Shown: in pieces, positions 60,701-64,000 of the stretch
How positions within the stretch are numbered: position 1 is the first letter of the stretch
Layout of the letters: the number at the start of each line of letters is the position of its first letter
Assembly (NCBI GenBank): GCA_025602915.1
Contig: JAHLJZ010000010.1
Location: 310,001-374,000, forward strand
DNA length: 64,000 bases
DNA from: Paraphysoderma sedebokerense
Lineage: Eukaryota > Blastocladiomycota > Physodermatomycetes > Physodermatales > Physodermataceae
Direction: 5' to 3'
Position numbers and translations under genes: made by a program
Notes under the pieces: generated by a model
What the model was told of the DNA's origin: nothing
Database searches by the model: none
What the model saw: only the letters and a program-made list of their open reading frames with translations

Positions 60701-62270
60701 TCCAATACTTACCTCGACCTCTCTGTAAGCAATCAAAATAGTAGATAATTGTCCTGTAACTTGTTTTGCATTTTTAGCCCTATCTTTGAGTTCTCGCGAG
60801 AATGAAGGGGTGCCGGGTGAATTTGAAATCAATTGTTGTTTAGTTTGATTAGAATTCGCGCTGCCAGCTCTCCGAGATGTTGTGCCTGCAGAATTATTTT
60901 GTTCTAATAGGTTCAATAGAGTGGTCCAGACAGAGTGTTGTTGAGACAAGGATGGGAGGAATGGAGAAATGGCAGGTTTGATCGGGAAGTGTTCTGGGTA
61001 CCATGACATTAAGGAATGGAAGACACAGAAATCCCCATGTTCGTTTCCTTCTGTGGATTTGTAACTTCAAATGATCTATTAATGGAGAAGCACAAGGAAT
61101 AAGGGTGAATTGAAGTATATACCTCACGCATGCAAGCTTCAAGATAGCTTTCGTCAAAATTAAGGGCCAGATCTCATTTTCAATTGGGCTAGATATCAAA
61201 AGTGGTTTCCCTTCAGCGTCAACAGGGATTCGATCATCTACTATAATCTTTCTCCATGCACCACACCAGTAAAGTTTTACCATATATTTTCCGGACGAAT
61301 TGTACATTGGCATTCCATCTTTTGCCTTTGGGTAAATGTGATCCCACGGTGCCAATTCGTCGAATACGTTCGTGTGTTTCATCGATTTCGCGAGTTCGTA
61401 GATAGTATGATAACTGGATAAAATTTCTCGCATTAAACTCGATACCAAAAGATGGCGGTTTGCATTAAAAAATCTCGACATAATATATGATTCGCAGAAA
61501 TCGCGTTGACTGGTTGGTTTGTCATTACTGGATTGAACGCTGGATGGAATCGGCTGATGTGGCATCACAGTAATATCTGCATGAGCTTCACTAGATTCCA
61601 CTGAATTATCTGCAGAAGTTATTTCTTCATTAGCTTGTAAATCTGGTTGATTCATTGATCCGCTAAATTGTTGTCGAAAGGCTTCATCGTTCTGTATAAC
61701 ATTCTGACGGTCGCTGACATCCACCTGGCCTTCAGACTCATGAGCAATGCCATTTACCTCAGCGGTAATCTCGAAAAGTTTATCCAATTCCGCCGATCCC
61801 AGCTCATCAGATAAAACGACAGGTTGATCGCCTCCGGTACAGAATTCCACAGGACGTTTGTAAGAATCCACCAATGCAGCTAGTGATTTCGGCAAACTGA
61901 TGGCACTATCAGTATCTTCGAATGTGTGCTTTGTATTCCATTTTTCGGCTTGAACTTCTGATTCGATCCATTCTGGCCAAGGTACAAAGGCAGGGGCGAT
62001 CACTGCTTCAGACTGTGCAACATCACCATCCGGGAGGGGACCAATTCGATTGATATTGGCTATGGACTTCTGACTCGCATTTGAATTGCGGTTCTGTAGA
62101 GGGTTCTTCTGTAACTTATCTTTAGAAGATGATACTGCGCTTTTCATGGCAGTGACAGAGAATGCGGATAGTTGGTTGTTAACAGTTCTCTGATGATTTA
62201 GCCGCTTTGGAGAACTGGGAATTTTCTCGCGACAGCAAAACTCAGCAGACTCTGCTCCGTCAGACGGCAT
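57770..62270 (-). CDS. ADGB: Androglobin-like calpain-fold protein
   Basis: Large protein resembling androglobin, which animals use in ciliated and sperm cells. The start is ATG 62270. After a disordered leader, FVPWPEWIESEVQAEKWNTK and SLAALVDSYKRPVEF match the family N-terminus. The calpain-like block is GKYMVKLYWCGAWRKIIVDD, then ENEIWPLILTKAILKLAC and SYKSTEGNEHGDFCVFHSLM. Later segments include PDIWVTLKDFTKIFKCVRIF and WFRCDPG, a beta-rich part, and near the C-terminus GIGVVITKDTEKEDRYRIMK with ESWESAKPGRAAQARETRES, followed by a Lys/Glu coiled coil. No catalytic Cys before the calpain block was found, and I see no globin helices. About nine exons; the central ones are approximate. Confidence 0.8.
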
Positions 62271-62535
62271 CTTTTGGTAGTTGAGAGGAATATGTCTTCA
62301 CATTCTAATAAAACCCCATAAAATCTGTGATTATCACCCGTTATTTCACTTTATCCTCTGCAAAGTGATCGGAACGATGTAGCACACATCTGGGGCTATC
62401 CGGATAAATTTGTCGGGATAGACATCCAAGCATCCCATAATTTTAGAACTTGGTATATTGTATAACCTGAGCTATCATATATTTACAATTAAATCTGATA
62501 TGTAATGACTTTGATAATGTTCCGCTTATGATGAA
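62271..62535. other. Short intergenic region
   Basis: Upstream of the androglobin-like start and downstream of the V-ATPase f stop. AT-rich. Nothing recognised. Confidence 0.5.
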
Positions 62536-62975
62536 TTACATTCTTGGAAAATCACTCGGGGGTTGTCGTCGATACACAAATACCTACACAAAAACAATTT
62601 TTAGACAGAGACGAAGATGAGTTTAGGAGCGCAACGAAAACAAGTCGTCAATTGGGGAAAACGAATAACGTACCTGACATAAACAGATGACAAACAGAAC
62701 AGCGTAGATTCCGGCAGCACCATAACAACCGGTGGCAACCGCCTTTGGGTCTTTTGGTGCCCTGTGACCTTGAACCAAGGTAGGAGCGTTGTTTTGGAAT
62801 AAAGCACCGAGAACAAGCTGTATGGGAGGTGAGGGAGGAAGGGGTTAGGTTAGCGATTGCTGGGGAGAGAGGTCGGAGAGAGGATGAGGGGATGGCTAGA
62901 TACCAGGAAGGGGACGGCGATTGCGGAGACGACAGTGCCGCCGTAAGCTTTTGTGGAAGAGATGAATGGCTTCAT
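62536..62975 (-). CDS. V-type ATPase subunit f (RNASEK homologue)
   Basis: Small membrane subunit in the Vo proton ring region of the vacuolar ATPase. Three exons are inferred: 62975-62904, 62817-62674 and 62583-62536, with matching phases. The protein reads MKPFISSTKAYGGTVVSAIA, VPFLLVLGALFQNNAPTLVQ, AVATGCYGAAGIYAVLFVIC and ends CQVFVYRRQPPSDFPRM. This follows yeast subunit f, which begins MRPVVSTGKAWCCTVLSAFG and has FCGFQVYLARRKPS near its end, and animal RNASEK. Two membrane helices flank a short loop. At about 88 residues it is normal length, and too short in each exon to stand out on its own. Confidence 0.88.
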
Positions 62976-63907
62976 AGTGCGCAGGGGAGTGCGAAGGAGG
63001 GAGTGCTGGGAGGGATGCGGACAGAGATGGAGAGGAATGGAGGTTGAATTGGAAGAGAGAGCGAGCTGTGCAGACTGAGAGAGAGAGCGAAATCAACTTC
63101 GCGCACCTCACAGCTAGTCACTCTCCCTTGCACTGTCCATCGTGCATCTCTTGCATTAGCGATTGCGGAGTAGGCGAGTGGACGAGGGAAGGATGTCTGT
63201 GTGTGTGCTGCAGAGGACTGCACGAATATAAATCAGTCGGGAGGGGATGTCGCACATTGCAATATGTCCATGGATCGAGTGTGGCAGCAGAGGGTGTCCG
63301 CTTATTAAGAGTTGCTCGCTTGCTCTCCCTCCACTACTGAGTCAATTCCATCCCGTTCCTCCTCTCATCCACCCTCATCCCATTCCGCATCTCTTTTCCC
63401 TCCATATCCACCCCACTCGGTCATCTTCTCTTCAACTGTCCCTCCTTTACTGTTCTCAAGTTCCTTCCTCGCCTTTAGCCCCGGTCGCCTGTTTCCCTGC
63501 ATGTGTCCCCTCCCCTGTCCATAAAGTACCTGGAATTTCTAGACAACTCAAAAATTCATTTGTTATTGTTTATTTGCCTGAAACTGAGTTAACTTGATTC
63601 ACGAGCACCAGCATCGCCCACAGGTAAGCTTTTTTTGCTCAGCACTTTTTTGTCACCTAAAAATAGTTGCGCTTGTGAAATGGAAACGGCACGATGCATG
63701 AGTTATATTAAAAAATTTTTCTGCCCATTGGTGTCCTACCTAAACAAAATATTGCCTTCAAAACTCAATTTTATGTGTCAACATTATTAACCCTCCTTCA
63801 TTGACTTTTTTCTCATTTCTTCTTAATCATTCCCCCCTCCTTTGCTCAATTCCGCTTCCGCCACCGATCATTGATACACAACTTCATTTTCTTCCCCTTC
63901 TCTCACC
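62976..63907. promoter_or_regulatory. Divergent upstream region with strand-biased tracts
   Basis: About 930 bp between the V-ATPase f start and the gene starting at 63908. The left part is GA-rich (near 62830-63090) and the right part is CT-rich (63300-63520 and 63780-63900), both pyrimidine-rich toward the gene they precede. Long open frames here reflect low complexity, not coding. Confidence 0.5.
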
Positions 63908-64000
63908 ATGTCAGTTCAAATAAAAATTGACAATATGAGCAGTCCGACTTCGCCTATCGAATTATCAACGATACCGAATTCGTCGCTCGCACAGACACTT
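63908..64000 (+). CDS. Start of an unidentified gene, cut by the window end
   Basis: An ATG at 63908 in context CACCATGTCAG opens a frame to the window edge (MSVQIKIDNMSSPTSPIELS then TIPNSSLAQTL). It follows a CT-rich leader, as expected for a highly transcribed gene. Only 31 residues are seen, so no family can be named. Confidence 0.5.
   Translation, partial: MSVQIKIDNMSSPTSPIELSTIPNSSLAQTL

Noticed and set aside
62829-63597. Long plus- and minus-strand frames in the V-ATPase f upstream region
   Set aside because: Driven by purine- and pyrimidine-rich low-complexity sequence; the real V-ATPase f exons lie in another frame.

Overview
The window is nuclear DNA from a eukaryote with compact, intron-rich protein genes (introns mostly 70-150 nt, GT-AG). 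The gene set points to an early-diverging, probably zoosporic (chytrid-like) fungus. Fungal signs are a secreted LPMO with a CBM19-like tail, an Ilv1-type threonine deaminase with two C-terminal ACT-like segments, a Tgl2-like lipase and a Tfc7-like phosphatase. Genes usually missing from yeasts and many Dikarya are also present: an androglobin-like calpain-fold protein, an augmin (HAUS6) subunit, a SCAI homologue and an Artemis/SNM1-like nuclease. That placement is inference from gene content. No rRNA, CRISPR, plasmid or prokaryotic operon feature was seen. || Layout. 0.2-6.7 kb: C2HC zinc-finger protein (+), DHHC palmitoyltransferase (-), tail-anchored FAD amine-oxidase-like protein (+). 7.3-18.8 kb, all minus: RS-rich nuclear protein, HAUS6, flotillin, SCAI. 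19.0-21.5 kb: two convergent paralogues of an AhpD/carboxymuconolactone-decarboxylase-like family. 21.7-27.0 kb: SAM-domain protein (+), histidine phosphatase (-), prefoldin 6 (+), PTC7 phosphatase (-). 27.3-29.4 kb: two divergent paralogues of the mitochondrial protease ATP23. 29.6-40.1 kb: threonine deaminase (-), lipase (-), RIO2 (-), mitoribosomal mS33 (+), BED-finger protein (+), LPMO (-). 40.8-51.2 kb: mitochondrial HSP70 (-), NAA20 (-), histidine acid phosphatase (+), ZIP zinc transporter (+), Artemis/SNM1-like nuclease (-). 51.2-57.7 kb is gene-poor apart from a bHLH factor (+). 57.8-63.0 kb: androglobin-like gene (-) and V-ATPase subunit f (-). The first exon of a further plus-strand gene starts at 63908 and runs off the window. 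|| Functional themes. Several products act in mitochondria: PTC7, two ATP23, ILV1, mS33, mtHSP70 and possibly the lipase and acid phosphatase. Others serve ribosome assembly, protein folding and modification (RIO2, prefoldin, NAA20), membranes (flotillin, DHHC, ZIP, V-ATPase f), and microtubule or flagellum-linked biology (augmin, androglobin-like). Many neighbours are head-to-head with only about 95-200 bp between start codons, implying shared bidirectional promoters. The most noteworthy points are two inverted local gene duplications with opposite geometry (ATP23 head-to-head, AhpD-like tail-to-tail), the androglobin-like gene with no visible globin domain, an augmin subunit, and a possible 41-nt intron that would switch a SAM-domain protein between soluble and tail-anchored forms. 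Exon borders were worked out by eye from splice consensus, phase and family conservation, so terminal exons are the least certain parts.
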